Assembly: GCF_954871325.1 (NCBI RefSeq)
Contig: NC_088776.1
Span: forward strand, 26,522,508 to 26,586,507
Reading direction: 5' to 3'
Source: Gordionus sp. m RMFG-2023
Taxonomy: Eukaryota > Nematomorpha > Gordioida > Chordodea > Parachordodidae
DNA: 64,000 bases
Part shown: positions 28,501 through 35,570 of the stretch, piece after piece
Position numbering within the stretch: the first letter of the stretch is position 1
Layout of the letters: the number at the start of each line of letters is the position of its first letter
Program-made: the position numbers and the translations under genes
Notes under the pieces: model-generated
Told to the model about the DNA's origin: nothing
The model's input: only the letters and a program-made list of their open reading frames with translations
The model's database searches: none

Positions 28501-28928
28501 TGAGTTTAGAAATTTTGTGTTTTTACATGGTTAGGTAATGCCCCTTCATCCTTGATTTATAATATGTTGTAAAAGAAGCTATTTTAAAATACATATTATA
28601 TAATAATTTTTAACATGACTATTTGAACATAAAGTCTCAACTCAATCTTTGCAAGCATTTTAGTGGCTGGAATGCCTAACTCAGGAATAATGGGTTTAGA
28701 AATAGTGTTTAGAGCCGCATCCTTAACTTTAGATGGATTAGAATATTTACTGGTTGTTAATTGGTTGATGTAAATAAAGATTAAATTCAATATATTTGTT
28801 TTTTTTATCAAAGTGATAGATTTACAACTATGATAGACGTATTTGGGGATTGCATTTTGGCTAACATGGCTGAATATCGATGGAATAAAAAATTAGCCAA
28901 AAGTATTATCATGAATAATATAACTTAA
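3964..28928 (+). CDS. SLC1-family amino-acid:cation symporter, eight exons
   Basis: Membrane transporter of the glutamate/neutral amino-acid (EAAT/ASCT, GltPh-like) family. Exons by eye: 3964-4415, 4506-4563, 5156-5207, 5294-5420, 5466-5702, 14850-15041, 28635-28769, 28814-28928 (TAA). All junctions keep phase and give about 455 codons, near the family size. Landmarks are FLGLPGDMFFDFLQFLYLPL (TM1-TM2), ATSSSAATLPYTIRC (hairpin 1), LNKNGT in place of NMDGT (TM7), VAGMPNSG (hairpin 2) and NWLIDRFTTMIDVFGD (TM8). The site equivalent to the substrate-binding Arg of EAATs is Thr, as in ASCT1, which suggests a neutral substrate. Several cation-site residues also differ. Exon 3 is the weakest call. 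The gene looks intact, with two introns filled by transposons. Confidence 0.88.
4690..4905. repeat. Small inverted-repeat (MITE-like) element in SLC1 intron 2
   Basis: Two arms face each other: CCGGAAATGTATTCTAATAT with CTACCCTATAAATTTC on the left, and the mirrored GAAATTTATAGAGTAGG with TGGATACATTTCCG on the right. Related sequences occur near 40780-40970, 51400-51490 and 52310-52400, so this is a dispersed family. No target duplication can be defined confidently. Confidence 0.6.
5156..5702 (+). CDS. SLC1 exons 3-5 (TM4-TM6, start of hairpin 1)
   Basis: Exon 3 (5156-5207) encodes HKTEIKLSPFLNVDKNL and is chosen because it restores phase. Exon 4 (5294-5420) encodes ILFGCCIVGMTMSTM and later INDIMMKMSEVAL, matching TM4c-TM5. 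Exon 5 (5466-5702) encodes LAPLCSVSIIVEDIL, then VYATQVLSLIYIFINKNNP and ALIAAFATSS, matching the start of hairpin 1. The intron between exons 4 and 5 is only 45 nt (5421-5465). A nearer AG at 5438-5439 would leave a 19-nt intron and break the frame, so it was not used. Confidence 0.8.
5905..6118. mobile_element. Short hairpin MITE with TA target duplication
   Basis: Inverted arms of roughly 60 bp begin GTGTTGTTAGATGGCTTGAT on the left and end ATTGAGCCATTTAACAACAC on the right. They continue inward through AACGTAACTCAATAT and its mirror. TA dinucleotides flank it at 5903-5904 and 6119-6120, typical of Tc1/mariner-type MITEs. It has no coding content and lies in the large SLC1 intron 5. Confidence 0.7.
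6395..6785 (+). pseudogene. Tc1/mariner transposase remnant (C-terminal half)
   Basis: Frame fragments read GKGPVILYAVDGTLNAMKYQ, then FVFQQDEALSTSKFAKNR and TSPDLNPIENIWELKRR. These correspond to the Tc1-family motifs around QQDNDPKHTS and the last catalytic-acid motif SPDLNPIENLW. Several stops and frame changes separate the pieces and the N-terminal half is not seen, so it is an old relic. It lies in SLC1 intron 5, about 280 bp right of the TA-flanked MITE; a direct relation between the two is not shown. Confidence 0.75.
6850..8868. other. AT-rich intron sequence with a fragment of the TA-element family
   Basis: No gene. About 8040-8330 resembles the left half of the TA-flanked element at 25123-26051 (shared words include ACTGGCCATATACTA and AGCCATAATATATTACTTG). 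About 7080-7560 contains short cytosine-rich runs without recognisable structure. The rest is simple AT-rich DNA. Confidence 0.5.
8869..9192 (-). repeat. Long terminal repeat, left copy (3' LTR in element orientation)
   Basis: Direct repeat of 11259-11589, starting TGTTGGAATTGTATTAG and ending ACATATTCAACA, with the usual TG...CA ends. It is AT-rich and noncoding. Confidence 0.88.
9430..10059 (-). pseudogene. Retroelement aspartic protease region (fossil)
   Basis: The reading contains the active-site motif VDTGTRYSILP and later the family motif IPLLGREWLHTF, as in Ty3/gypsy and K02A2.6-like polyproteins. It ends in a proline/arginine-containing linker of the kind that precedes reverse transcriptase. 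It belongs to the fossil at 8869-11589. Confidence 0.82.
10060..11215 (-). pseudogene. gag-like region of the LTR fossil
   Basis: The minus strand carries discontinuous gag-like readings, including EFVKLDFPKFSSDD near 11100, a matrix/capsid-like start shared by many retroelement gags. Downstream (10060-10500) is a basic tract rich in Arg, Asn, Tyr, His and Asp that would be a nucleic-acid-binding segment. The region is broken in a few places. Confidence 0.65.
11259..11589 (-). repeat. Long terminal repeat, right copy (5' LTR in element orientation)
   Basis: Direct repeat of 8869-9192, beginning TGTTGGAATTGTATTAG and ending ACATATTCAGCA, followed immediately by the host duplication TAATT. Confidence 0.88.
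11732..14103 (-). mobile_element. hAT-2 transposon copy A with exact TSD TATTAAAT
   Basis: The left end CATGCGCGTACGCAGG and right end CTGCGTACGCCAATG match the ends of three other copies. The 8-bp duplication TATTAAAT is exact at 11724-11731 and 14104-14111. Just inside each end is a run of G or C. At about 2.37 kb it is the longest copy of the family in the window and lacks the GC-rich insert found in copies C and D. It sits in SLC1 intron 5 and carries a decayed transposase on the minus strand. Confidence 0.92.
12275..13900 (-). pseudogene. hAT-2 transposase remnant (ZMYM/DUF4371-like hAT)
   Basis: The C-terminal block at 12275-12517 contains TATNERTFPSLRRIKTYLRS and NILNGLALLNIRRH, the dimerisation signature of the large hAT branch often annotated as ZMYM-type or DUF4371 proteins. 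Upstream blocks at 12630-12917 and 12994-13182 are open but separated by frame breaks. The N-terminal part toward 13900 is only weakly readable. It is unlikely to be functional. Confidence 0.75.
14340..14772. repeat. Fragment of the TA-flanked element family (right half)
   Basis: About 430 bp resembles the right half of the element at 25123-26051. Shared words include GTCAATACATGGCCAG, GTGCCTTTATATGTA and AATGCTAAATACCTAAGG, and it ends in the degenerate terminus GACCATTTATGCCACAT. With 8040-8330 it may be one element split by later insertions, but intervening sequence prevents proof. Confidence 0.6.
14850..15041 (+). CDS. SLC1 exon 6 (hairpin 1 end and TM7)
   Basis: The exon follows TTTTTACAG and starts by completing the Ser codon of the split SSS motif, then reads AATLPYTIRCVITCGVDFD. 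It continues SHLICTLGCTLNKNGTCFYF and NLTIQKIITI and ends at donor ATATG|GTATAT. The donor at 15042 is preferred over one at 15069 because it joins exon 7 to give TICLNSIFASILVAGMP, aligning with TISITATAASIGAAGIP of the family. The conserved NMDGT is replaced by NKNGT. Confidence 0.88.
15131..17917 (-). mobile_element. hAT-3 transposon with GC-rich ends and exact TSD GTTTGTGG
   Basis: The left end CAGGGGTGAACTGGCG mirrors the right end GGCCAGTCCGCCCCTG. The 8-bp duplication GTTTGTGG is exact at 15123-15130 and 17918-17925. Both termini (15131-15240 and about 17820-17917) are far richer in GC than the host and contain small palindromes such as GGCCTTCGGCC. The interior carries a decayed minus-strand transposase. 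The element lies within SLC1 intron 6. Confidence 0.92.
15300..17060 (-). pseudogene. hAT-3 transposase remnant (DUF4371 and dimerisation regions)
   Basis: From right to left on the minus strand, pieces read MDITQYISAYDQATFC, then GKITERLFVLTNSS and GESFNSAANMWGEFVGFHAL. These match the DUF4371/hAT catalytic region whose conserved core is YDGAANMSG. Further left, 15410-15691 is open and ends in CDNKCNKCIICV. It is followed by FLKNRLRANIGQEKLEAFL, the hAT dimerisation helix with its preceding cysteine cluster. Multiple stops and frame breaks show decay. Confidence 0.78.
18396..18910 (-). mobile_element. hAT-2 copy B, truncated
   Basis: The sequence parallels the right third of copies A and C (shared words TTGAAAAGTATTACATAAA, GGCGGAGACTCGATC and TTATTTGACTAGAAATTTAG). 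It ends with CTGCGTAGGCGCCTG at 18910. The left part and left terminus are absent, so no target duplication can be assigned. Confidence 0.75.
18920..20539. other. Intron stretch with unrecognised remnants
   Basis: No gene recognised. About 19000-19650 has lower AT content and scattered open pieces (for example MAKMGTPLANVIAAGIKMWE near 19310) that look like decayed transposon coding sequence I cannot assign. About 19965-20075 is an isolated GC-rich patch with the palindromic core GCCGGCCGACCGGC, possibly a transposon terminus. Confidence 0.4.
20769..21148. mobile_element. Long near-perfect hairpin MITE nested in hAT-4
   Basis: Two arms of about 172-180 bp are almost exact reverse complements around a 28-nt loop at 20941-20968, which itself contains TCCCAGTTTTGGGA. 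The outer ends read GGTTCTAAATC and GATTTAGAACGGGAACC. The high arm identity implies a recent insertion or ongoing arm homogenisation. No coding content. Confidence 0.88.
21350..21852 (-). pseudogene. hAT-4 transposase C-terminal remnant
   Basis: The minus strand around 21370-21480 reads KNTAIPSSDPIERLFSFSKM followed by FNDKLFEKFDYL, the hAT dimerisation domain. Upstream, 21508-21852 is open (MVKMGIGFKNSSLLYCLPLL) and would be the preceding catalytic-region fragment. A frame break separates the two and the N-terminal half is missing. Confidence 0.72.
22369..24121 (-). mobile_element. hAT-2 transposon copy C with exact TSD AGATACAC
   Basis: The left end is CAGGCGCGTACGCAGG and the right end GAGTACGCGCCG, next to long G and C runs. 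The duplication AGATACAC is exact at 22361-22368 and 24122-24129 and is made of hAT-4 sequence, proving the nesting order. Fragments of the same transposase as copy A are recognisable but more decayed. It carries a GC-rich insert at about 22831-22983 that copy A lacks and copy D has. Confidence 0.9.
25123..26051. mobile_element. Non-autonomous TA-flanked DNA element, 929 bp
   Basis: Terminal inverted repeats of about 25 bp: GGGGAAATGTGCCATGAATG on the left and the mirrored ATTTATGGCACATTTCCTC on the right. TA flanks at 25121-25122 and 26052-26053. No coding capacity. Fragments of the same family occur at about 8040-8330, 14340-14772 and 61130-61560. The TA duplication suggests mobilisation by a Tc1/mariner-like transposase. 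Confidence 0.8.
26471..27056. mobile_element. hAT-like non-autonomous element rich in CCGAACC/GGTTCGG, TSD AGTTTTAT
   Basis: The left end TCAAGGGCCCAAACCG and right end CACTCCGGGTCTAT are flanked by the exact 8-bp repeat AGTTTTAT at 26463-26470 and 27057-27064. Both subterminal regions are packed with GGTT-based words (AACGGTTCAG, GGTTCGGTTCAG, AACCGGTTTAAACCGG). A related fragment precedes it at about 26260-26345. It is related to the elements at 30540-32561. No coding content. Confidence 0.82.
27065..28634. other. AT-rich remainder of SLC1 intron 6
   Basis: No gene. At 27455-27485 the words CCCCTCTATTCAACGTGCCCC and AGTCTCCCCTAATC suggest the terminus of another MITE family, whose relatives may lie near 56900 and 55130. 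The remainder is low-complexity T-rich and A-rich DNA. Confidence 0.45.
28635..28928 (+). CDS. SLC1 exons 7-8 (hairpin 2, TM8, C terminus)
   Basis: Exon 7 (28635-28769) reads LNSIFASILVAGMPNSGIMG and later LTLDGLEYLLVVNWL, matching hairpin 2 and the start of TM8. After a 44-nt intron (28770-28813, GTAAAT to CAAAG) exon 8 reads DRFTTMIDVFGDCILANMAE and ends after NNIT with TAA at 28926-28928. Compared with the family core VDWFLDRxRTxxNVxGD, the first Asp is Asn, the substrate-site Arg is Thr and the Asn before the final VxGD is Asp. The cytoplasmic tail is very short. A possible AATAAA signal lies at 29070-29075. Confidence 0.88.
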
Positions 28929-29749
28929 TTTATAACTTTTATTTAGATAGATTTATAAAATAATGTAAAGTTGTAGAATATGAATCGAATTTATTTTATG
29001 TTATATTAAAGAAACCATATAAAACAATACATTTAAATTTATGCATATATTGCCGATCAAGTATTAACAAATAAAAATGTAATTATATATAATATAATAT
29101 TTGCTCAACTTAGTAATTATGATTCATTATATAGAGAATAACAACACTTGTCTCTATCCTTTAAAGAGACTAATACCCTATCCCCTAAGATACCATATGA
29201 TGCCTGCACCTAAGACTAGCTCTCATTTGAACATGGTGCTCTTATCGCTCGGGTAAACGGGTATAAGCGCTTTCCTAGAAAACAATGTAGATCCAAAAAT
29301 TTTAAGTTTCAAGCAAAAGAAAAACACCAAATTATAAATAAGTGTTTAGCCCAATTCCTTGCTTACAATATAATAAGTGTATCTACCAATTAGAGGCTAT
29401 GATTAATGTGATATTTTCACCATAAACAGCAGCGTAAAGTGTAAGAGGCGACGATTTATAAAAATGTTAATGGGGGCTAAAAAAAATTTAAAGATATGTT
29501 CAAAGTTGAAAAATATTTAATCAAATTTTAATTAATCTTAAAAAAATAGCACGAAAAACTTGTAAATTTAATTTTGTATAGAAATTCTTATTTTTTTTCC
29601 TTGATGTTTTTTATAATATAAATGGCGAAGTAATATTATATATTTTTATATTGTGAATGATATAGTATAATAAATGTTAATGTTTTTAAGGTAAAATGTG
29701 TTTCTTCTTATTTCATTTATATTTATAAAAATATTCCTTTTCACATTTA
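28929..29749. other. AT-rich spacer downstream of the SLC1 gene
   Basis: No gene recognised. About 29130-29290 is less AT-rich (CTTGTCTCTATCC, GCTCGGGTAAACGGG) and may be an old repeat. It does not fold into a convincing tRNA or 5S pattern by eye. Confidence 0.45.
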
Positions 29750-30200
29750 CATAAATCAAGTTATTTTGCTTATTCTTTGATTTAAAATTCCGATATGATT
29801 TAATCGTTGCTGTTTAATCGTATAAGGTAAATAAGATTTAAGACGTGTTAGTCCTGTAAAAGATCGTTCTGTAGAAGATGCTCCTACGGGAAATCTCAAT
29901 AGCATTTCAATATATTTCACATAATGATCGAAATAATTATTTTCCTACTTTGTTCTTTTAAAATGGTTTTTACGTCCTCTAAAGAATTTTATGATCTAAA
30001 ACTTCATAATAAATTTGTCTCTAATATTCATTAACTGACACGAAATGATGGCATGATAATTTCGAGCCTTCTTCGAATCTTAAATATGTTTTTTCTGTCG
30101 CTTTAAATTGAGCTTCTTTAAATTTACTTCTCTCCATAGCTTATTTAAACTCACTTGTGATATTGCATCAAGAATTTTGAAAAATTTCGACTTTATATTT
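29750..30200 (-). pseudogene. hAT transposase C-terminal remnant, separate family
   Basis: The minus strand near 29790-29945 reads YFDHYVKYIEMLLRFPVG, then ASSTERSFTGLTRLKSYL and QQRLNHIGILNQR, a hAT dimerisation domain. Upstream pieces toward 30190 (FKATEKTYLRFEEGSKL) fit the preceding region. No terminal repeats or target duplication were found, so the element's limits are unknown. Confidence 0.62.
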
Positions 30201-30539
30201 AACATTTAGAGTATATAATGAAGAACTTTCCGTATTTAGGGCCCTGTCTTGGTTTGACTTACTTCTAAATAGACGGCTGTTTAACCGGATATATAGCTTA
30301 TAACCTTAAAATTAAGAAATAATTTAGTTTTTAATGCCACCATTTAATTTTTTAAAAATGAAGTACATAATAATAATATTAGGAATAGAAAAAACAAATA
30401 CGAAAAAAAAATAAAAACTATTTTATTTCAACAAAAAAAACATGTATATTACAACAACAGTACAAAAAATTATTTTAATAAACTGAAAAAAAATAAAAAA
30501 ATGAAAAGTAATAAAGTCACCAAACATTTAAAAACCCCA

Positions 30540-32561
30540 TGAAATTAATTTATTTTTATTATAATTATCTAAGAATAATATATAAAAAAATATATAAGAA
30601 TCATAACTCATTAACGTATAGTATAATAAGTTATATTTTCTAATTGTGGATTCATATTTGTTCGTTGTGTCGATAACACAAATTTTAACCTCAACAGCTT
30701 GTGTAAATATTTTGCATACTAAAATATAGAAAATAAGAATATGGCTCTAATACTATAAGAAATAAATACAAAAATAATATGGTCAAAGCAAATAAATATT
30801 GTAAAATTATGATATTTGATAAACTAATTAGAATTCATCATCAATTTGTAAAGCCACATCATCTGGATATTATTGGTTTAAAAATTTACAATCCCTCACA
30901 CCTAAAATAATATAAATACTTGTATTTCAATCAGGGACCCGAAGTAAACCGGAAACCGAACCGATATAATTATTTTTTGAGATGAAGTAAAAATAACCTT
31001 TATAAAACAGTTAAACCGGTTTCAACCAAAATAAAATAAATAATTTTACATTTTTTTTCATTATTTTCCTTGAGGTGTATTACATATTTTACCATATCTA
31101 CGTCGTTATTTATAATTATTAAATGATCAAAATATTTTTTTAATATCCATTTTTTCACTATGACTTAAATTGATTCACAATCTTTCAACTACTTCATATA
31201 GTATTAGAACATTCCTATTTTCTCTATTTTAGTATGCAAAATATCTAAAGAACCAATTTATAGATTTTTGATTTAGTTGTATTTATTTAATTAATTTAAG
31301 TATAATATCACTACTCCCTATGAGTATTTGATGGTAGGGTCATTATTCCCATATAAATTTTAAAATGACCAAATTTATAAGGTTTTGACTTTATATATTA
31401 TTTATCGATTGGAATTTGAGTATATATTTTAAAGCATTAGTAGTTATAGCCTTTATTAACAAAAATAGATTTTGTGTTGTCTTGAAATGAAAGTATTTGC
31501 AAATCATTCGAATCTGCTTTTTATATTATTTTTTAGGTTTGAGGGATTGTAAAATCCATATGGTGTGACAAATTGATATTGAATTCTAATAAGTTTATCA
31601 ATATCATAATTTTACAATATATGTTTGCTTTGACCTCATATCTTTTGTATATATTTCATTCATAGATACTTATAATAAATAAATTAATTCATCTACTTTA
31701 TAAATAAACAATATATTAACTTAAGGGATGGAAAAAATTTTAATAAATAATATTCACAATTAAAATAATTATACAATGGTGTTGCTTTAATAAAAATAAT
31801 TTTAAAAAAAATTTCTAACAGTAATGAATCTTTATAAACCTTTACAATAGCTGAACTGAACTGAAACTTTATAAATTATTTCTAAAGGACCGCAACCTAA
31901 CCTTAACCTTAACCATTATAATTTTATTTTTTACAAAATGAACCATATCCAAAATGAACTGTTATAAATAAAGGTTCGGGTCACAGATTTCAAAACAACA
32001 CAAAATCTATTTTTCATAATAAAGGCTATACTACTAATGCTTTAAAATATATATTCAAATGCCAAAATTAGATAATTAATATATAAAATTTATTAATTTG
32101 TTCATTTTGAAATTTATATGTGAACAATGACCCTTCTATCAAATTACTCATGGGTATAGGTGGTGATGTTATATTTAATAAAATGGAACTAAATCAAAAA
32201 TCTACAATTGGTTATTTAGATATTTTGCATACATAGAGAAAATAGGAATGCTCTAATATATATGAAGCAGTTCAAAGATTGTGGATCAATTTAAGTTATA
32301 ATGAAAAAATTAATACATCCTTATAGATATGAAACAAATATTTTGATCATTTAATAACTAGAAATAACGAGATATGTTAAAATATGTAATACACCATAAG
32401 GAAAATAATGTAAAATTATTTATTTTATTTTGGTTGAAACCGGTTTAACTCTTTTTTAAAGGTTCTTTTTACTCCTTCAAAAAATAATTATATCGGTTCG
32501 GTTACGGTTGAGATATTTATATATAACGTAGAGGTTCATTTCGGTTAACTCCGAGTCCCTG
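30540..32561 (+). mobile_element. hAT-like GGTTCGG element (Z), interrupted by a related copy
   Basis: The right end CTCCGAGTCCCTG at 32561 and the interior match the element at 26471-27056 and the inserted copy Y. Interior sequence is continuous across Y: the left flank ends TTGTATTTCAAT and the right resumes ATTTCAAAACAACAC. The left terminus is not recognisable and is placed approximately where homology begins. No coding capacity was seen. Confidence 0.68.
30932..31986 (-). mobile_element. hAT-like GGTTCGG element (Y) nested in Z, TSD ATTTCAA(T/A)
   Basis: The left end is CAGGGACCCGAAGTAAACC and the right end AAAGGTTCGGGTCACAG. The flanks ATTTCAAT (30924-30931) and ATTTCAAA (31987-31994) agree at seven of eight bases. 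Y lies in the opposite orientation to Z, so its left half and the right part of Z form an inverted repeat with arms of about 570 bp (30932-31500 against 31990-32561). It is noncoding. Confidence 0.75.
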
Positions 32562-32569
32562 ATAGTGTG

Positions 32570-33815
32570 TCCTAGTCCAAAAGCTATTTAGCCTAGTCCA
32601 AAAAATAAGCATCAAAAATTAGTCGAACCACGAAGCCTTAAAAGTTTTCAAAAAGTATTTTGTATAATAAATTTTTTGCTCTTGTCGCATTCACCCCGCA
32701 AATATTTATAATTTCTAATAAGAGTTTATGAATTAATTTTAGCGATATTATTCGTATACACCAGCCATTTGGGGTTTCCTCTCAGACCAAAACCCCCCAA
32801 AAATGTAAATTATACGTTAAAAAGGTTCAAAATTTACTTTATATTAAATAACTTAACAGAAAATATTTTAAATGCAAATTTAGTTCAATATGATTCTGAA
32901 CATTAAATTAACGTGTGGGGGAGGGGGGTTAAAAAATTATTTGGATGGGGGGATTTGTCCCAAAATAATTTTTTGTTACTATAAAAAATTCTTATATATT
33001 ATAAATTTTGGTGGTCTTTATATAATCTCGGTAAAGTTGGCTGAACAAGCCCTAATTCTAAAATATGGCAATGATTTGTGCTTTATTAGAATCTGGCTGT
33101 AATCAGTATAGTAACCAGTATAAAGGAAAAAATTATTAGTAACAAGAATTTTGTCAATCTTAAGTTTAAAAAGTGACTGAAAGTATTAATTAGTAAATTT
33201 TAACAATGTTTATCACAATTGTATATTAATTTAATCCGTTTTCTAGATAGTATAAAAAAAAAATTCCCAAAATAGATATCGTGCAAAATGGAAAATATAA
33301 AAAATTATATATCTGGCGAGCGTTAATATTTAATGCCTGACTAATACTTTCAATTCTTCCTTAAATATGAGAACTACAAAAAGAAACTGAGCTATAAACA
33401 AAATGAAACTGATTTCACGCTCTAAACGTGAAATAAGCCAAACCTATAGAGACACTAATTATGAAACTTATACTAACCCATTAAATATGGTTTATTAGTA
33501 TATTTTATTGATTTATTCTCTTTGGTAGTTGGTTTAAAAAGAAAAAGAATTATTGGTAAAAAATAAAAAAAAATTCAAAATTAACATCCTGCCAGAACGG
33601 AGAATATAGAAGTTCTAAATATCTGGTTTGCGTTAATATTTAATACCTTATTATTAATTCCTTACTTTATCCTTCATTACACTAGCGGTCCGAAGATGCT
33701 GCATTTCTCCCGTTACATTAATACAAAAGGTATGATTCTTGGGAAGATTTTTTTATCATAACAATGATGGGAAAATAGAAAACGCATATAATTCTCAGAT
33801 AACTGAAATGCCAAG
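32570..33815. other. AT-rich intergenic stretch
   Basis: No gene recognised. It contains G runs near 32920-32955 and several weak similarities to transposon flanks (for example AATATTTAATGCCTGACTAA near 33326, echoed near 33634), suggesting an old duplicated repeat. Confidence 0.4.
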
Positions 33816-33823
33816 GTTACAAT

Positions 33824-35497
33824 CAAAGTTGTTAAAGTAGCGGCTACTTGTAGCACGCTATCTTTTTTGGTGGCGATAGCTAATAACGCGCTATTTTTTT
33901 CCAATTATTAATTTTTTTAGCGCGCACCTATTTTTGAAAGTAACTAAGTAGCACGCTACTTGGCTACTTTTTAAAAATATAATGAATATAACTATAAACA
34001 TGAAAATTTAAATATAATATCATAAATAATTATTATTTTTATGATTTATTACTTAATTTTGAAATTGAAATTTATATTTTCAATTTGATTTATATACCTA
34101 ATCATCTCATCTGGTGTAAATTATTTAAAATGTTATTGAAAATGATTATAATATTAATGAAGAGGAAGGTACCCTAGAAGAAAATGTTCTTGATGACATC
34201 CATTTATATTTTCAAATTAATCTAAAAATAAAAGGTGGTTACAAATTTATATGTTTAAAATGTAAAAAAAAATATATCCTCAAATAAATCTAGTAGCTAT
34301 AACTTCAAAAAGCATCAGGGTAATTGTCATTTTTAAATTATATTAGTATTTATTTTATAAGAATGTTCATGCCAACAGTTTTAAAGAGATAGAAAAACAT
34401 CGTAATAATTTTAGTAAAGAAGAGACTACATCCAAAAAGACCAATTCAATTCAAGCTAAATTGATTAATAATATTGCACATGCCAATATTTCTCTGATTC
34501 TAGCTGATAAAGTCATTGCCAATATTATAATTAATACAGCTTAGTCAATGTCGATGGTTGATAATCCATCATTTATCATGATGATTTAAGCTCTATCCCC
34601 TGGTACAACAATTCTATGTCACCAGACACTAATGTAAGATAGAAGATAACTTTGAAGTGATGAAAGATGCTCTAATAGCAGGGTTGTCAGAAATATCCTA
34701 TATATGTACCACGGCAGATATTTGGACACATAACACAAGGTAAAAACTTATATATATTTAATCTGACATTAATATTTTTAGAGCTTATTTGGGAATCACC
34801 AACCATTGGCTAGACTTTAAAAAAAGATCTGTAGCATTAGCCCTTAAAAGGATAATAGGATGCCAGACATACGATTTACTTAAAAATAAAATTTAGGATT
34901 CATGCCAATTTTTAACTAAACTGACCATATCAATTCAGATGATGCTAAAGATCAACATGATAGACTCATGGTAAAGCTGAATAGTCTCATATCAAACAAA
35001 GATGCCCTAGTTACAGCCACAAAAACGACTTTCACTGACAATTTTTTTTTAAAAATAGATACTTATATTGATATAATAGAAAATTAGACGCATTTTTAAA
35101 TCCAAAAATACTCAAATGAGTATTTTTAATAATTTTTCTTGTATTAAAAATATGGATATAAAATTAAATACTACATTGCCCTCAAGTACTATGAGAAATT
35201 ATTTAGTTAGGCGAAACTTATACTTTCTGATCGTATCTGGATTTGGGAATGATAGTATAGAAATAATTTTATTAAAAATGAAAACAAAATAAATAAAAAA
35301 TGAATATTACCATAAATAGTTATTTTTATTACATAAATTATAGTCTTTTAACATAAATTTTTTTATAATCAAAACTAACGATATTTAAATATTTATAAAT
35401 GTTAATTTTTATGTATTATATACTAGTTACTTTTAAAATATCTACTTTTTTTTGATGGGTAGCGCGCTACTTTTAAAAGTAGGGTTTAACAACTCTG
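33824..35497 (+). mobile_element. hAT-1 DNA transposon, copy 2, TSD GTTACAA(T/C)
   Basis: The ends CAAAGTTGTTAAA and TTTAACAACTCTG match copy 1 at 376-2370 but in reverse order of coding. The flanking 8-mers GTTACAAT (33816-33823) and GTTACAAC (35498-35505) agree at seven positions. Subterminal palindromes GTAGCGCGCTAC and GTAGCACGCTAC recur. The plus strand contains transposase pieces matching copy 1 (YKFICLKCKK finger, TTADIWTHN, GCQTYDLL, ILLKMKTK) but is more decayed and internally deleted. Confidence 0.9.
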
Positions 35498-35570
35498 GTT
35501 ACAACGAGAAGCAGTTATGCTTGCGATTTTTATTATGATTTAGATACAACCATATTAAGATTTTGAAGTT

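Noticed and set aside
28596-28811. Minus-strand reading MIKKTNILNLIFIYINQ with a 71-residue frame
   Set aside because: The plus strand of the same DNA encodes the conserved hairpin-2/TM8 exon of the SLC1 transporter, with splice sites in phase.
29130-29300. Possible small RNA gene in a less AT-rich patch
   Set aside because: No cloverleaf, 5S or snRNA landmark could be found, and no box elements with proper spacing.
31885-31916. CCTAACCTTAACCTTAACC resembling a telomeric repeat
   Set aside because: It is a short local variant of the GGTTCGG/GGTTAAGG words that fill the hAT-like element Y, not an array.
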